Assembly (NCBI RefSeq): GCF_964340395.1 | Contig: NC_135565.1 | Location: 21,008,209 to 21,072,208 of the forward strand | Direction: 5' to 3' | Length of the DNA: 64,000 nt | DNA from: Glandiceps talaboti | Lineage: Eukaryota > Hemichordata > Enteropneusta > Spengelidae | Shown: one piece after another, positions 28,190 through 36,843 of the stretch | Position numbering within the stretch: the first letter of the stretch is position 1 | How the letters are laid out: each line of letters starts with the position of its first letter | The notes under the pieces: model-generated | What the model saw: the letters and a program-made list of their open reading frames with translations, nothing else | Told to the model about the DNA's origin: nothing | Databases searched by the model: none | Made by a program: the position numbers and the translations under genes

Positions 28190-28278
<89 letters not shown>

Positions 28279-31200
28279 ATCAAAGCAGTATAACTAGTAA
28301 ATTATCTCTTTATACCTGGTTTTCAACTTTCTGCATGATGACTACTGAGGTTATCGCTATCTTCACTCTCCATAAGTAACCGAGTGTTTTCTACTTTGTA
28401 CATGTCAGGAAATAATGGAAAACTTATTACATAATAAGAGTTTCAGAACTATGGAGTATTACTATTGTGATTAATATTTGAAAAATACACTACTGAAACA
28501 TTCATTTCATATCAATTAAACAGTGAACAATCTGCAACATCTTCAAGTACTGTGTTGTTAACAATAGAATAAATACTAAATTCAGAAGTATCGTATTTCT
28601 GGAATTACCTTGTTGATCACATCTGCTGTCATTGTCTCTAGATCTGTTGGGGTTGTCACTGTCAATTCTTTCACTGGCTTCTGGAGAATCAGCAACTGTT
28701 TGTTAAAAAGAAACAGTTTTTCTAGAAGCAGTTTCTAATAATGAAATTATTAATATAAATATTTCAAATGCAATGATACTTCAATAATGAGAGAACAAGA
28801 AGATGTGTCATATTTACTTTGTCCAGTTCCAATGCCACTTTCATCATCAGTTATGGGATGAGTTATGTTGTCTTCTTCTTCTTGCACTACAAAGAAGAAG
28901 AAAAGCAACAACTTAGAGTAATTCGCTAAAACCTAATATTCGAAACTCTATGATCACACTTTGCATATTGTACTGTAGTCTGTAGGATTTACATGTATGT
29001 TGATACAATTTTGGAATATTAGAATGTACACTTTATACCCCTGCACTTTAAACGGGGAGTGCAGGAACCATGTACATCCGGGCATTTAATAAACCATCAT
29101 TGAAGAGAGACAGATGGCCTCCAGCCACCTATGGCTCACCTTTAGCCCCTATTAGACTCACCTGTAAATTGTTCTTATTACTCTAAGCATGGAAATTTTG
29201 GATAAGACTTACTTTAACTTATTTCCCGACAAAACAAAAACGCAAAAATAAGTAGTGACTACAATGCCTTCTTGTACAAAAAATATGTACCAGTCTAGTA
29301 ATTAGTAAAAATTAGTCATTGAGAACTAGTGGAAAACTAAACCCAAACTTTTCTATCAAAAATGCTAGTTTTACAGTAGTAGGTTCTCTGTTGACAAAGA
29401 CTGAAGAGTGTTTGGAACAAATAATTTGATACTATCCTTTACATTTTTTCATGTGCATCTGAAATTATCAACTTTTTAATAACAAAATCAACATCATAGC
29501 CATATGTTCATAATTCGTATTCATAAATAAACCAGCATTAACCTTTTATTAACCTATTAAAAATTGTATTAATTTTACATTAATAGCCTTACCGAGTTTA
29601 TGATCTTTTCTTTGATGGACACTTTGATCTTGACCAATATCTTCATCTGATAGTTTGTCTACAAAACCAGAATATTTAATTTCAATGATTTAAAGGCAAA
29701 TTATTGATGCACAGATCTTCAAGTAAAAGATTCCTTTAGAAAGAAATGTTTATATTTTGAAATATAAGCGAAAAGAACAACGTTTTATGGAATTAAGTAA
29801 TGTAAAATACTTCCAGTTATCAGTAAGTGTATATTACGTCAATTGACTGGTACATTCCTATATTTACCTAGTATAAGCAAAGTATCAGCAAACACTGTAA
29901 AATGCATACCTTCATATTTAACCTCTATATCTGTTTTTTGCTCATGTTTTTCAGCTTTCAGCTTTTTTGCATCAGATGAAGTACTTGCTTTTCCTGGTTT
30001 TGATAGCTGTCTCCACAACTGTCGTAATAAACCACGTTGTCCTATAGGTAGCCCCAACATATTTATGTCCTCTTCATCCAATGCCTTAAGGGTGTCTGTA
30101 TTTGTTATATGCTCTCTGTGAAACTTTTTCATTGTGTCTTTCTGCAGACCATGGCTTTGGCACCATCTTTCGAAATCTGTTATAGAATACAAATTATATA
30201 AGCTTCTATAGGCATGGATGTTTATAGGCCAACTCGCCTATATGATTCTATAGGCATGGATGTCTGTAGGCCAACTCGACTATAGGATTCTATAGGTTTC
30301 TATAGGCATGGATGTCATTAGGCCAACTCGCCAATATCATTCTATAGGCATGAATGTCTATCGGCTAACTCACCTATAGGATTCTGTAGGTTTCTATAGG
30401 CATGGATGTCATTAGGCGAACTCGCCTATAGGATTCTATGGGTTTCTATAGGCATGGATGTCTATAGGCCAACTCGCCTATAGGATTCTATAGGTTTCTA
30501 TAGGCATGGATGTCATTACCAACTCGCCTATAGGATTCTATAGGTTTCTATAGGCATGGATGTCATTAGGCCAACTCGCCTATAGGATTCCATAGTTATG
30601 TGTAACTGGAACTCGTAGCATATTGTTTACACCAAACCATGAAATCATTGCCTTGAGTTTATCCTGCTTGTTGGATTATCTTACAGACTAGATTAAAGCC
30701 TATATTATCAGAAGTATAAAATTACAATATACGTTTAATCTTTGAACCTTTACCTTCGGACATATTCGTTGTTATTGAAGCATCTTCTGTTTCAAGATCT
30801 CGTCTCACTTTGTCCATGAACTTGCCATTTAGATCATTCATAGCCGGAATTACGTTAGTTCTCAGCATCTCTTTTATTTTTGCAGCCTTCTTGAAGAAAA
30901 CTACTGGTTTCACAAGAATTTCAGTGATTTTCTTTTGGAACTTGTCAACATCTTTCATATCAACTACCATGTCATTCGCATCTGGGTCATCCTTGAAATA
31001 GGTTCTGATCAAGTCGTGACAGGGGGAATATTCACTAACTAGGAAAGGTATACCCAGTGCCATAGCAGACATCATTATAGGATATGCATTCATCCCAGGG
31101 GATGGCGGGATGAGAATAAGTTGAGAACTCAGGATTTCACGCTCCATATATTTGAGAGTTGGCATTGAAGAGGGAACAATATCTAACTGTGGGTGAGGAT

Positions 31201-32032
31201 TAAGTTTTGCCTGAATATCCGATTCTTTTGCTTCAGGGATGCCCAGGATTCTCCACTTTGGTGGTTGCACTTTCATATTTTGGTAGTTTATGGCCACGTG
31301 ATTCACGGCTTTCGCGAGCATTTGATGGCTGTGCATGTGTTCCATATCATGCTCCTCGAGGAATGATAAGATACACGGCCGCGGCCGGTTGTCGCTTGTA
31401 GGGACGCTCGGTTGATTCAACTGCATGTATTTGTTGTCAGGTGTGCATATAATTTGGAAGTGGTTTTCATTTAATTGCTGAAATCTCTGCTTAAAATGTT
31501 GGAAGGTTTGCTTATCATTTGAGACCATTGCAGTAGTACGTACAACTTCGTCTTCCAAATTTTCAACGCGTGCGAAAAGCTCTTCCTTGGAGCAACCCAC
31601 AATGTTTGGAGAGGATACATCAGAGGGCCAAAGAAATGACAGATAATATTTAGACATAGAGAATATGTCATCTCTAATAAGCAAGGATGAATCCGAGGTC
31701 ATCATAGCAAACCCAACTACGATCTTCACATTCTGGAGTTTTGCTACATCTGGAAAGTACCTATCACACGAATGAAGCCAATCGCAATGTGGTGTTCTTA
31801 GTTTAAGGATACCCTTTGGGTCAGGAGGAATAAGCTCAACGTTATGCCTTCTAGCTTCCGCGCATTCCTGGTTTGTCATTTTCAAAACCGTGCAATAAAC
31901 GGAGACCCCTATTGCATTAAAGAGACGGGCAAGAAGTCTGACGGCAGCTGGGGTACCTTTGTGGAGAGGAGAACCCCACCTATCACTAATGATCAGAACA
32001 GCTGGACGGCCTGTGGTTGATTTGTCAGCCAT
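6542..32032 (-). CDS. Multi-exon gene A: GT-like / SAM / TRADD-N-like / coiled coil / NHL protein
   Basis: Gene model assembled from open frames and splice sites on the minus strand; exons are listed separately. Nine exons (32032-30754, 30176-29910, 29658-29593, 28886-28818, 28695-28609, 28180-28118, 27788-27414, 26587-26066, 7359-6542) each have an AG acceptor and GT donor where expected. All eight introns are phase 1, and the joined frame is open for about 1181 codons to a TAA. Predicted order: GT-B-like 1-426, SAM 427-515, acidic linkers 516-610, TRADD-like 611-735, coiled coil 736-909, NHL 910-1181. No signal peptide or membrane segment is seen, so a cytoplasmic protein is likely. The weakest join is coiled coil to NHL, across about 18.7 kb containing repeats and an LTR element; the matching phase and the same exon order in copy B support it. 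Extra exons in that intron, or a separate NHL transcript, remain possible. A role as signalling or immune scaffold is inferred from the domains only. Confidence 0.68.
7375..7387 (+). promoter_or_regulatory. DR1 nuclear-receptor-type element (copy A)
   Basis: AGGTCA-A-AGGTCA, a perfect direct repeat with one-base spacing, 16 bp upstream of the NHL exon. DR1 is bound by RXR/HNF4/COUP-type receptors. Two near-matches (ATGTCAAAGGTCA) lie at about 8533-8568. Function is unproven. Confidence 0.4.
7388..9480. other. Intronic sequence, copy A
   Basis: AT-rich intron 5' of the NHL exon. No convincing exon. A weak acceptor-plus-frame on the minus strand (8247-8357) is described under findings. Paralogous to 52148-54350. 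Confidence 0.6.
10450..11065. repeat. Mixed tetranucleotide microsatellites (copy A)
   Basis: (ATGA/ATGG)n at 10460-10557, (ATGG)n at 10724-10750, (TATG)n at 10888-10950, (GAGT)n at 10995-11050. The equivalent copy B tract is 56140-57045. Confidence 0.9.
11374..16005. repeat. 32-bp minisatellite array, about 145 units (copy A)
   Basis: Unit contains TACAAGTGTACACATTGTAT followed by ACATCATATATC. Built of short palindromes (GTGTACAC, TGTATACA). Variant units form higher-order blocks: the variant TCGTATAAATC recurs at about 12610, 13810 and 14311 with the same neighbours. No stops occur in any plus-strand frame for long distances. Confidence 0.95.
16101..17032. other. Unique intronic sequence
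   Basis: No frame, RNA gene or repeat seen apart from a C/AC run at 16174-16198. Not present in copy B. Confidence 0.55.
17033..17275. repeat. Dispersed repeat with microsatellite tail
   Basis: AACTGAACTGATAAGGTT followed by TGTCTGTCTG and (TATG)n/(TG)n. The same head and TCTG tail occur at 34050-34220, so this is a repeat family carrying its own microsatellite. Confidence 0.65.
17350..17873. other. Intronic sequence left of the LTR element
   Basis: Contains a short tandem repeat (17495-17600) with CACCCACCAGAACC and partial palindromes (CAGTATACTGGG, GGTATACCGGG). No gene. Confidence 0.5.
17874..18107 (-). repeat. 3' LTR of the Gypsy-like element
   Basis: 234 bp, apparently identical to 23406-23639. 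Ends are CGCCA...TGGCG, a short inverted repeat, rather than the usual TG...CA. Confidence 0.88.
18111..18130 (-). other. Polypurine tract of the LTR element
   Basis: Element strand reads CAAAAGGGAAAAAAAGGTGG three bases before the 3' LTR, the expected plus-strand primer position. Confidence 0.7.
18322..23250 (-). CDS. Gag-Pol polyprotein of the LTR retrotransposon
   Basis: Single uninterrupted frame. It opens at a GTG at 23259; the first ATG is at 23250, taken as start (1642 aa). Residue numbers below count from the GTG. Gag-like region 1-270; zinc-knuckle-like CPLC...H...C at 282-299; aspartic protease DSGATG at 371; reverse transcriptase about 695-870, with [13 protein letters not shown] at 750 and a catalytic LADD at 816 in place of the usual YxDD; RNase H about 960-1090 (TDAA at 967, LTDSK at 1036); integrase HHCC zinc finger about 1215-1253 and D-D-E core at D1282, D1339 and E1380/1382. 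The C-terminal tail (about 1530-1645) is Pro/Ser/Thr-rich, then basic. Gag and pol are fused in one frame, with no frameshift site needed. No envelope frame is present. It appears fully coding-competent. Confidence 0.9.
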   Translation of the reverse strand: MAQMQRAPKQWCLSKSETINSFENWRQNLRYTLSLDENFARFLADRAQWGKKTKSSPLRGFTNDGEDVSANKRLTAQQKVNALELMLGQIANYCPVISRSTIVKNSTSIDSIWQVIRLHFGFQSTGAHFIDFCHIHLEPDERPEDLYQRLTAFVEDNLLHRDSGITHHGDTITEDEELSPSLENFVVLTWLQLIHKDLPRLVKQRYGTELRTRTLASIKPEISQALSSLLDEIHTTEDATVMRAATSNYNSTVQKASFSTRPAGFPKARQRERRPYRSCPLCKQASRPAQHFLSECKFLPDQDRKFMTKIRQVANILDIDTEEDEFPINDETIEQDTSISNTALRIQVRQSPYLDTFYGHQTARLTIDSGATGNMLRLSTARGLNVPIKASSQSAHQADGSSPLKVVGETNFTLTRDNNTFIFEGLVVENLDVDILAGTPFMEINDISVRPAKRQIMLGDGTTYKYGSASVNSHNIRRAHVLRAPPTSTTVWPGDFVEVELPAELRDADLTYALEPRTDTHHIATTSHDKIWPAPNLLSSISGKIRIPNLSDTPQTLKRNEHFCQIHTVFTPQTSHNSSDTMTHSSKPPAPPVASYSKSISLDPDSLLPQPYHAAFCSLHEEFDDVFDPNVKGYNGASGPFQAVVNMGPVQPPQRKGRLPLYPRDKLVELQTKFDELEKVGVFARPEDLKVTVEYINPSFLVKKANGGSRLVTAFADVGRYSKPQPSLLPDVDGTLRQIAQWKYIITTDLTKAFYQIPLSRESLKYCGVATPFRGVRVYTRCAMGMPGSETALEELMCRVLGDLLAEGVVAKLADDLYCGANTLDELLNNWKRLLQALHANALCLSATKTIICPATVTILGWIWNQGTIRASKHRIATLSSCSLPEKVRGLRSFIGAYKVLARVIPKCAVLLTQLEEATAGNQSNDRIDWTDSLRKAFHTAQTSLSTSRSITLPRPSDQLWIITDAAVKGQGIGTTLYVSRNDKLHLAGFFSAKLRGRQVTWLPCEVEALSIAVATRHFSPYIIQSHHKPCILTDSKPCVQAYEKLCRGEFSASPRVTTFLSTVSRYQASVRHLAGSENIPSDFASRNAPDCNTPSCQVCSFVERTEESVIRSLSVQDIVSGNARLPFTNRATWLSIQSDCPDLRRTHAHLTQGTRPSKKLTNIKDVKRYLNNVTIAKDGLLVVTRTDPFVPPSDRIVVPRQVLDGLLTAIHIRLSHPSCHQMKQVIHRYFFALDLDKSIEHVSTTCCQCAALAKAPHTIVTQSTTDPPDAVGISFAADIIKRERQLILVLRECVTSFTTACLVENERRETLRVALVRLCIELRPLDGPHAVIRTDPAPGFVALVNDDLLRHHRLSIEIGRTKNRNKNPIADRAIQEVEDELLRQDPLCSTVTPLSLSIALSQVNSRIRSRGLSAREMWTQRDQFTHEQLPISDQKLILEQHSQRQANHRYSEVSKAPRGKVTTATSLDVGDLVYLHSDRNKSSSRDRYLVIQSDTPWCNIRKFRGNQLRKTSYRVKQSECYLVPFSTTPHSVLRKNTNDDYSSDEDISPRPPTSPPEPPYIPSQLTMNSDVNHIESATSGISTEHNACDSNLPLASATETTELSPPDKTTKQDKPYPSREIRQSTRKRRLPDRLKDYELYI
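23388..23405 (-). other. Candidate primer-binding site
   Basis: Directly abutting the 5' LTR, the element strand reads TGGTGGCAGCGATTCCGG. Starting with TGG next to the LTR is typical of a tRNA-primed site; the tRNA is not identified. Confidence 0.5.
23406..23639 (-). repeat. 5' LTR of the Gypsy-like element
   Basis: 234 bp, apparently identical to 17874-18107. The base next to its inner edge begins a TGG-type primer-binding-site candidate, which supports this boundary. Confidence 0.88.
23991..24258. mobile_element. 268-bp MITE with 9-bp target duplication
   Basis: Termini TAGACTGTCGACAGTCGCTC and its complement; arms about 100 bp, with the middle made of GGCCGAAGGCC-type GC-rich repeats. 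CTTGCGCCC occurs directly before (23982-23990) and after (24259-24267). A 9-bp duplication fits Mutator-type elements. No open frame. Confidence 0.78.
24316..25020. mobile_element. 705-bp TIR element inside a minisatellite
   Basis: Ends CAGAGGTCGCG / CGCGACCTCTG, flanked on both sides by TATGT (24311-24315, 25021-25025). It splits one unit of the 38-bp array, which continues at 25021. Subterminal parts are also partly inverted. No long frame. A hAT-type (5-bp duplication) element is possible. Confidence 0.65.
25021..25762. repeat. 38-bp minisatellite, about 19 copies
   Basis: Unit TTTCTATGTATACCTAACTT + TAGACATTGACACTACAC. Variants (AACGCTACAC, TATAACTAAC) occur in runs. One separated unit lies at 24268-24315, cut off by the 705-bp TIR element. 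Unrelated in sequence to the 38-bp unit at 2964. Confidence 0.92.
26066..26587 (-). CDS. Gene A exon: long coiled coil
   Basis: 522-nt exon with acceptor AATTCAG|GT and donor GAAAG|GTTAGT, phase 1. It encodes 174 residues. After a short acidic N-terminal part (residues about 8-20, [12 protein letters not shown]) there are some 150 residues of nearly uninterrupted heptads rich in L, I, K and E (e.g. [57 protein letters not shown]). This is a parallel coiled coil or rod, expected to drive oligomerisation. The paralogue at 62180-62704 has the same layout with one extra codon. It lies between the TRADD-like and NHL exons in both gene copies. Confidence 0.82.
27414..27788 (-). CDS. Gene A exon: TRADD-like N-terminal domain (tentative)
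   Basis: 375-nt exon with acceptor TACACAG|GC and donor GAAAG|GTAAAT, phase 1. The 125 residues start [14 protein letters not shown] and contain the core [20 protein letters not shown], then [12 protein letters not shown] and a C-terminal [12 protein letters not shown]. The pattern L-x-x-L-W-x-x-Y ... LVT ... T-T-x-x-x-E-E-Y-x-x-C resembles the TRADD-like N-terminal domain found next to adaptor modules in invertebrate immune-type proteins. That name rests on remembered motif similarity and needs a profile search. A paralogous exon of identical length lies at 63485-63859. Confidence 0.66.
28118..28180 (-). CDS. Gene A small linker exon 6, downstream of a (CT)n acceptor tract
   Basis: 63-nt exon with acceptor CCCCAG|AG and donor CCAG|GTGAGT (a strong donor), phase 1 at both ends. 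It encodes an acidic linker ([20 protein letters not shown]). On the coding strand the acceptor's polypyrimidine tract is a pure CT microsatellite of about 84 nt followed by a C-run (28183-28276 on the plus strand as GA/G). Repeat-length change could therefore alter acceptor strength. Confidence 0.6.
28193..28276. repeat. (GA)n microsatellite
   Basis: About 84 bp of pure GA on the plus strand; on the gene strand it is the CT tract before exon 6. Confidence 0.95.
28609..28695 (-). CDS. Gene A small linker exon 5
   Basis: 87-nt exon with acceptor AACAG|TT and donor AACAAG|GTAATT, phase 1 at both ends. It encodes a polar peptide rich in S, D, N and R ([20 protein letters not shown]...). No recognised domain. 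Like its neighbours it is symmetric, so it can be included or skipped without a frameshift. Confidence 0.58.
28818..28886 (-). CDS. Gene A small linker exon 4
   Basis: 69-nt exon with acceptor TTTGTAG|TG and donor GACAAA|GTAAAT, phase 1 at both ends. It encodes an acidic peptide rich in E and D ([18 protein letters not shown]...). No known domain; an unstructured linker is likely. The donor has a weak last exonic base, so skipping in some transcripts would not be surprising, and skipping keeps the frame. Confidence 0.58.
29593..29658 (-). CDS. Gene A small linker exon 3
   Basis: 66-nt exon (22 codons) with acceptor TTTTGTAG|AC and donor CTCG|GTAAGG, phase 1 at both ends. It encodes an acidic, low-complexity peptide ([19 protein letters not shown]...). 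No domain is seen; it is probably flexible linker. It is supported by good splice sites, phase agreement and a length that is a multiple of three. Confidence 0.62.
29910..30176 (-). CDS. Gene A exon: SAM domain
   Basis: 267-nt exon, acceptor TATAACAG|AT and donor GAAG|GTATGC, phase 1 on both sides. It joins the GT exon to give ...MSE-D-FERW. The 89 residues carry the SAM pattern: an aromatic/Trp start ([10 protein letters not shown]), a buried F (KKFHREHI), the L-x-x-L-D-E-E-D-I-x-x-L-G core, then G-x-R-x-x-L-L-R-x-L. SAM domains usually mediate homo- or hetero-oligomerisation of signalling proteins. A basic, Ser-rich tail ([13 protein letters not shown]) follows. A Death-domain assignment is less likely because of the clear [10 protein letters not shown] motif. 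Confidence 0.8.
30195..30600. repeat. Imperfect minisatellite in gene A intron
   Basis: About seven units of 50-65 bp built from TCTATAGGCATGGATGTC, TAGGCCAACTCGCCTATAGG and ATTCTATAGGTT. It fills most of the intron between the GT-like and SAM exons. Confidence 0.85.
30754..32032 (-). CDS. Gene A exon: degenerate GT-B glycosyltransferase-like domain (start codon exon)
   Basis: 426 codons from an ATG at 32032 to a donor (GAAG|GTAAAG) at 30754, phase 1. An N-terminal Rossmann-type strand-loop (residues 11-30, [10 protein letters not shown] then KGTPAAVR) and a C-terminal segment at residues 303-333 (LILIPPSP, then [13 protein letters not shown]) follow the pattern of GT-B (GT4-like) glycosyltransferases. 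In that family the second region carries the E-x7-E motif; here the two positions are M314 and S322, so donor-sugar catalysis is doubtful and a binding role is likelier. Similar GT-like N-terminal domains occur in invertebrate multidomain proteins with adaptor domains (family knowledge, not searched). The ATG is the first in frame. A possible acceptor (TTTCAACAG) lies just 5' of it, which would allow a 5' UTR intron. Confidence 0.75.
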
Positions 32033-32582
32033 CTTTCACCTGTTGAAAGGAAGGATTTGATAGTTTAGTGGGTTAGTAGGAATGTATAAGAAGCTCATTA
32101 TAAATATCGCATGCATAAGTTCCCCTTACAAAATACCTGGGATGCTCTAGCCACAAATAAGCAATTGTAAACTTCAAGAATACCAGTGAAGTGTCTGGGT
32201 GTCAAGAGATGTCATATTAGAAATGTCATATTCTCTTGTTTATTCAGTCTTATTAAATACCTAAATGATACTTTTAACTCAATATATGTTGTTGCCACCG
32301 TTCCATTTAATGTCTAGGGATCTTGGTGCCAATGATACGTTTAAACTAACACGGTTTATTTATATTCAGAGGAAAGGATAACATTGGTTCCTTGCAAGAT
32401 GTTGACATATTTTCAAGTCTAAGTACCTTTAAAACAAGTGTTTTAAACGGATTAACCGACTTATAAATTGTTATTTGTCATATTTCCTATTTTTTGTCTT
32501 CGACTGCATCTGTATTGTATATCTTTTATTTGTTTTTGAGTGTCTGTAATTGAGGCAACCTGTAGACATCTTGCATCGATAA

Positions 32583-32668
32583 ATAGATAAATAAATAAAT
32601 AAACAAACAAACAAACAAACAAACAAACAAACAAACAAACAAACAAATAAATAAATAAATAAATAACC
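32583..32668. repeat. (AAAT)n/(AAAC)n microsatellite
   Basis: Pure tetranucleotide runs upstream of gene A. Confidence 0.95.
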
Positions 32669-34049
32669 ATGACGGAATCTGTTACCAAATTACACACAGA
32701 TTGGCATTTTTATATAAGAAAAACGAGTAGCGTGATGAGAAAGTTAATGAGACTGATGATTCAGTTCACCCATTATCAACCATTCCCGACCATTCTCGAC
32801 CATTCTCGCAAACTAGAGCTGTCATTGCTTGCGTGACACTACGAAATAAAGATCTGGTTTGCTTGGGCTATGAAACCGTTATTTTAGCTTAGTAATAAAT
32901 ATCCATGAGTAATGACGTCATGACTATCCATAGTTCTGTAGTCAAAAATTCTCACTGTAAGCGTGTATGATTTGAGGCTGATCGGCAAATATTTATACTT
33001 ATATACTTATACCTGACTTGTCACTGTGAACGAATGTAAATGTGCCTAAATATGCCTGTTTATAGGGCCATTCCCTTGAGGCAACAGTATTTTCTGACTG
33101 TATACAATGAGTTCAACAGGCGGACATATTGTCAACAGTCCTTCTTACATGCACAGTGACTGGGTGAATGTGTACGTGAACGGGTGATTCGAAAGACCCG
33201 GGTGTAAAAGTTCCTTGTCTTATTCAAAACCTCTAGGATAACCAATATTTGAAGGAGTTATTTAAGAGCATAAAGCAAGAACGGGGAAAGATTCAATGAA
33301 AATGGAAATTTAATGCTGATATACGGGCAACGCACTGAGTAGGGTGCCATGGCCCCATGAACACAGTCTCAGAGTTCCGAAATCCTGTGCCAGTGAGAAT
33401 ACTGTGCTAAAAAGGGTCGTAATTATTAGCGTTCAGCCCAGATTCAGAGGTAGAACAATACAGTTAGGTGGGAACTACTGCAATAAGGGAGCGAAGCGAC
33501 CTGGCTATGTTGCATGTATCATGTTTGTGTACAACTGTCAAGGCTTTTCCAGTCGGTCTACAGGCTATAACTGAGCCACCAAGGCCCACCTTTATCAATA
33601 TATAGTGGGCTCCGTACGTGTGAGCAATCGTCCCCCACCTTTTTGAGTCATTACTCCAAGAGTCCCCCCAATTTCGCACTCGCCTTGTGAGTGAGACGCG
33701 GCCGAGTAATACCCATCAAGTCTGTAGAACACTCTTGTTGTGACAAAGTAAAATTACAAAGTGACAAAGTTTAGGCTTGATATCTTTCCACTTTTGGCTG
33801 TACGTACTAGTAATATTCACTCTTCCAACCAACCAACCAACCAACCAACCAACCAACCAATCGTAGAATGATTTCAATAAACACTTTCACCAACGGAAGT
33901 TCGAGGTCTCCTCTCACACAATGGACTCCGGCAATATAACACAGCGAGATCTATTTCATTCACAGTGCCGGTTCCAATAACTTTTCACTAAAATACCCCG
34001 ATTAATAAAACTATTAAAAGCATTTTACGATGTTTCGTCTTCTTTCTTT

Positions 34050-34100
34050 TTGAGCAAAACTGAACTGATAAGGTTCAGTAGTGTTATAGGCATGGCAAAG

Positions 34101-34157
<57 letters not shown>

Positions 34158-34189
34158 GTCTAAGTGTGAGTGTGTGTGTGTGTGTGTAT

Positions 34190-34220
<31 letters not shown>
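34050..34220. repeat. Dispersed repeat with microsatellite tail
   Basis: Second copy of the 17033 family: AACTGAACTGATAAGGTT head, (TCTG)n then (TG)n. Confidence 0.65.
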
Positions 34221-34223
<3 letters not shown>

Positions 34224-35122
34224 ATTCAAAAATACATGGAAATAGAATAGAAAAATCTAATAATAATTACAAAAAGGTTTCATGCAAAGTGGCAGAAAAT
34301 CGAAAACAAAGTGAAGCTCTATTCTTAATGTTTTGTTTTTGAATTGATATATGGTTTTGAAATACGATTTTCTTCTAAATACCTGTACAACTCTGTATGG
34401 GGCTGACAGGTGTACTAAGAACTGGATTTGATCCAGGTATTATTAATGAATGGGCATTCTTTTATAGAAGAGAACCTTACAGAGTGGCACGGTGATAGCG
34501 TTACCGAGACAGATAGTAGCATCTTCAGACATGGATTGTTTTTCTGGTGTTATCTGTTTTACTAATACTCTATAGATAAACTTATCAGGTCGATACAGCG
34601 TTATTTGTTTAACTAAACATAACGCAAGGTATATAACCAGGTCATATCAGGTCATCTCTCTAAAACTGTCATGTGACATGTCTTCGATAGGAATTTAAAA
34701 GAGATATATAATGGATGCCAATATATAAATATACATGTAATTGTTATGTATTCACACCAACAAATACACACTGAATTCAATATTCCACAAATGTTTGTAG
34801 CTTCATAGGTGACATATTCAGACGATGTCAAATTGATTGTTAAAAGATAGAGATGACATTGGACAGTAAAGGATGTGAAATGGGTCAATTCTTAGCAGAA
34901 TATAAGCTTATGAAAAGTTAATGGAATAACTGGAATACAAATATTGTAATATTTACCATATTACACACACTTTTATCTACATTTAGAAATTCTGCTGAGT
35001 AAAAGTCAACACACTCATATAGGAATTCTGACATTAGAAATATAACGGTATAGAAATATAGATGCAAACAAATAGTTGTTTTTTTACATTGACGCAATGC
35101 TAATTCACGGGAACAAATTATT

Positions 35123-35690
35123 GGGGAGCCTTCAGTAATTACAAGGGGCTCGGAAGGGCCGGGAGAAATCAAACCCGGAGAGTCGCATAAATTGTGACCC
35201 TCCCCCTATTCCGTTATGCTAAAAAGTGACCCCCCTTAAAGTTCATTTTTCCACCTGTTTCAATATTTCAATGAATCCCAAAGACAGGGAATTTTTGTGG
35301 AGTGAGATCTCACCACAGTGATAGTTTTTAAAGATATTTTCTTTGTTTTCCACTATTATGTAAATGAGATTGCGTGCACCAATGCGCACAAACCGTACAT
35401 ACCGGTATTTGCACTGCAGTGCAATAACGAAAACATTTATTTATTCTCCTCCCCCCAAAAAACAAAAACAAAACAAAAATCAGGGGCCAGGACCTCCCCT
35501 CCCCCCCCCACCATGAAAGGTGTACATACTAACTCCTTGTTGAATGTATTTACCCTGTGTAGTCGCTAATTAATTATGGTACTATATATGGGGGGGGGGG
35601 GTCATAATGTTTTAGAATAGGGGGAGGGGGGGGGGTCAGTGACTTTTCGTCGTTCGCCTGATGGAAAAATCCACTGACCCCCGGTCACAC
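35123..35690. mobile_element. Related PIF/Harbinger-like fragment
   Basis: The left end (GGGAGCCTTCAGTAATTACA) and the internal piece GCTAAAAAGTGACCC match the 1390-1986 element. The middle has long C- and G-runs (35505-35640). The right end is not clearly preserved, so the end coordinate is approximate. Confidence 0.45.
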
Positions 35691-36499
35691 TAAGGTGGTT
35701 CTTGTCTATGGAACACGTCAAGCACTGTGTTAAAGTTAATAGTTGAGAGGTGTGTAACTAGTTTGACTGACTTTCCAGGTACGAACAGATACAATCGATT
35801 CAGTATCAATTTATATCAATTCATGTCTACAAAACCTGACAGATTGTATAACCTTTAATGCAATCGTTAATCTCAGGTCACTCACCCTATATGACCTTAT
35901 GAGAAGTGCTGTTGTGAAGTCCAAAACTGAGACGCCATTCTCCATAGAAACCTTACTGAATATAGTATGTATGTATATGACTGACCTCAACACCATATTC
36001 AGGTCATTACAAACCAAACAAGTATTTTTAGGCCTAACAGACATCAGATAAAACCGTTAATAAAGAAAACTCCTTCCCCGCAAAAAGCTGCTATATTGAA
36101 TCAGGTTGTGTGTAGATATATAAGCTTATGGCTCAAATGTATCGTCACAAGACAGCTTAGTGGAAGGAACCACACATCTGAAATGGCAAGTTCACACTTA
36201 TAAATTAAATCTTACTGGTGAATAACCAACAAACCAGCAAGCATAATCAGTAGTGTGTAATTTAACGTATCATGGCAAACAAAGTAGAAACAGTCTTTGC
36301 AAGTAGAATGTTTATGTACCGTGGTTAAATCGACTCTCGTAAAATATATTGTAAAATATATCGTAATTTGAGGAAATGGCATCGTCACTGATTAAAGTGT
36401 GCCAGGAATCATGAAAACTTGGAAATGTAAGATATATCGGAATAAGATATTGTAAGGAGTGACACCAGACACACATACACATGGCCGAAGACGACAAAT

Positions 36500-36610
36500 C
36501 GCTCTTCGGATTGAAACAGCGCTCTTCTTATTTGATCAGCGCTCTTCTAATTCGACTGTCAGCGCTCTTCTAATTCAACCAGCACTGTTGTAATTCAACT
36601 AGCGCTCTTC
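36500..36610. repeat. AGCGCTCTTC repeat
   Basis: Five degenerate units of about 22-25 bp (AGCGCTCTTCTAATTCAACC). Confidence 0.75.
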
Positions 36611-36662
36611 ACACATGCATATTATTAAAGTGAGAATGAGCTAAATCTACCCCCAAGTACTA

Positions 36663-36843
36663 GTCCCGCTGCCAGACTCGTGACTATCGTCACTTAGCTT
36701 TGTAAGGCTCCCGAGCGGAAAAGCCGCGGGAAGTGAGGGACTTTAGTCTGAAGTCCCTCACTCCAAGTAAAGCGGCAAAGAGGGACTTTAATATCGCTCA
36801 CTTACAAAGCTAAGTGACGATAGTTACGAGTCTGGCAGCGAGA
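36663..36843. mobile_element. Tc1/mariner-like MITE
   Basis: Arms of about 45 bp: GTCCCGCTGCCAGACTCG at the left, GTCTCGCTGCCAGACTCG on the complement of the right, both running into TATCGTCACTTAGCTTTGTA. TA on both sides. A second inner hairpin (GTGAGGGACTTTAGTC) is present. Confidence 0.65.
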
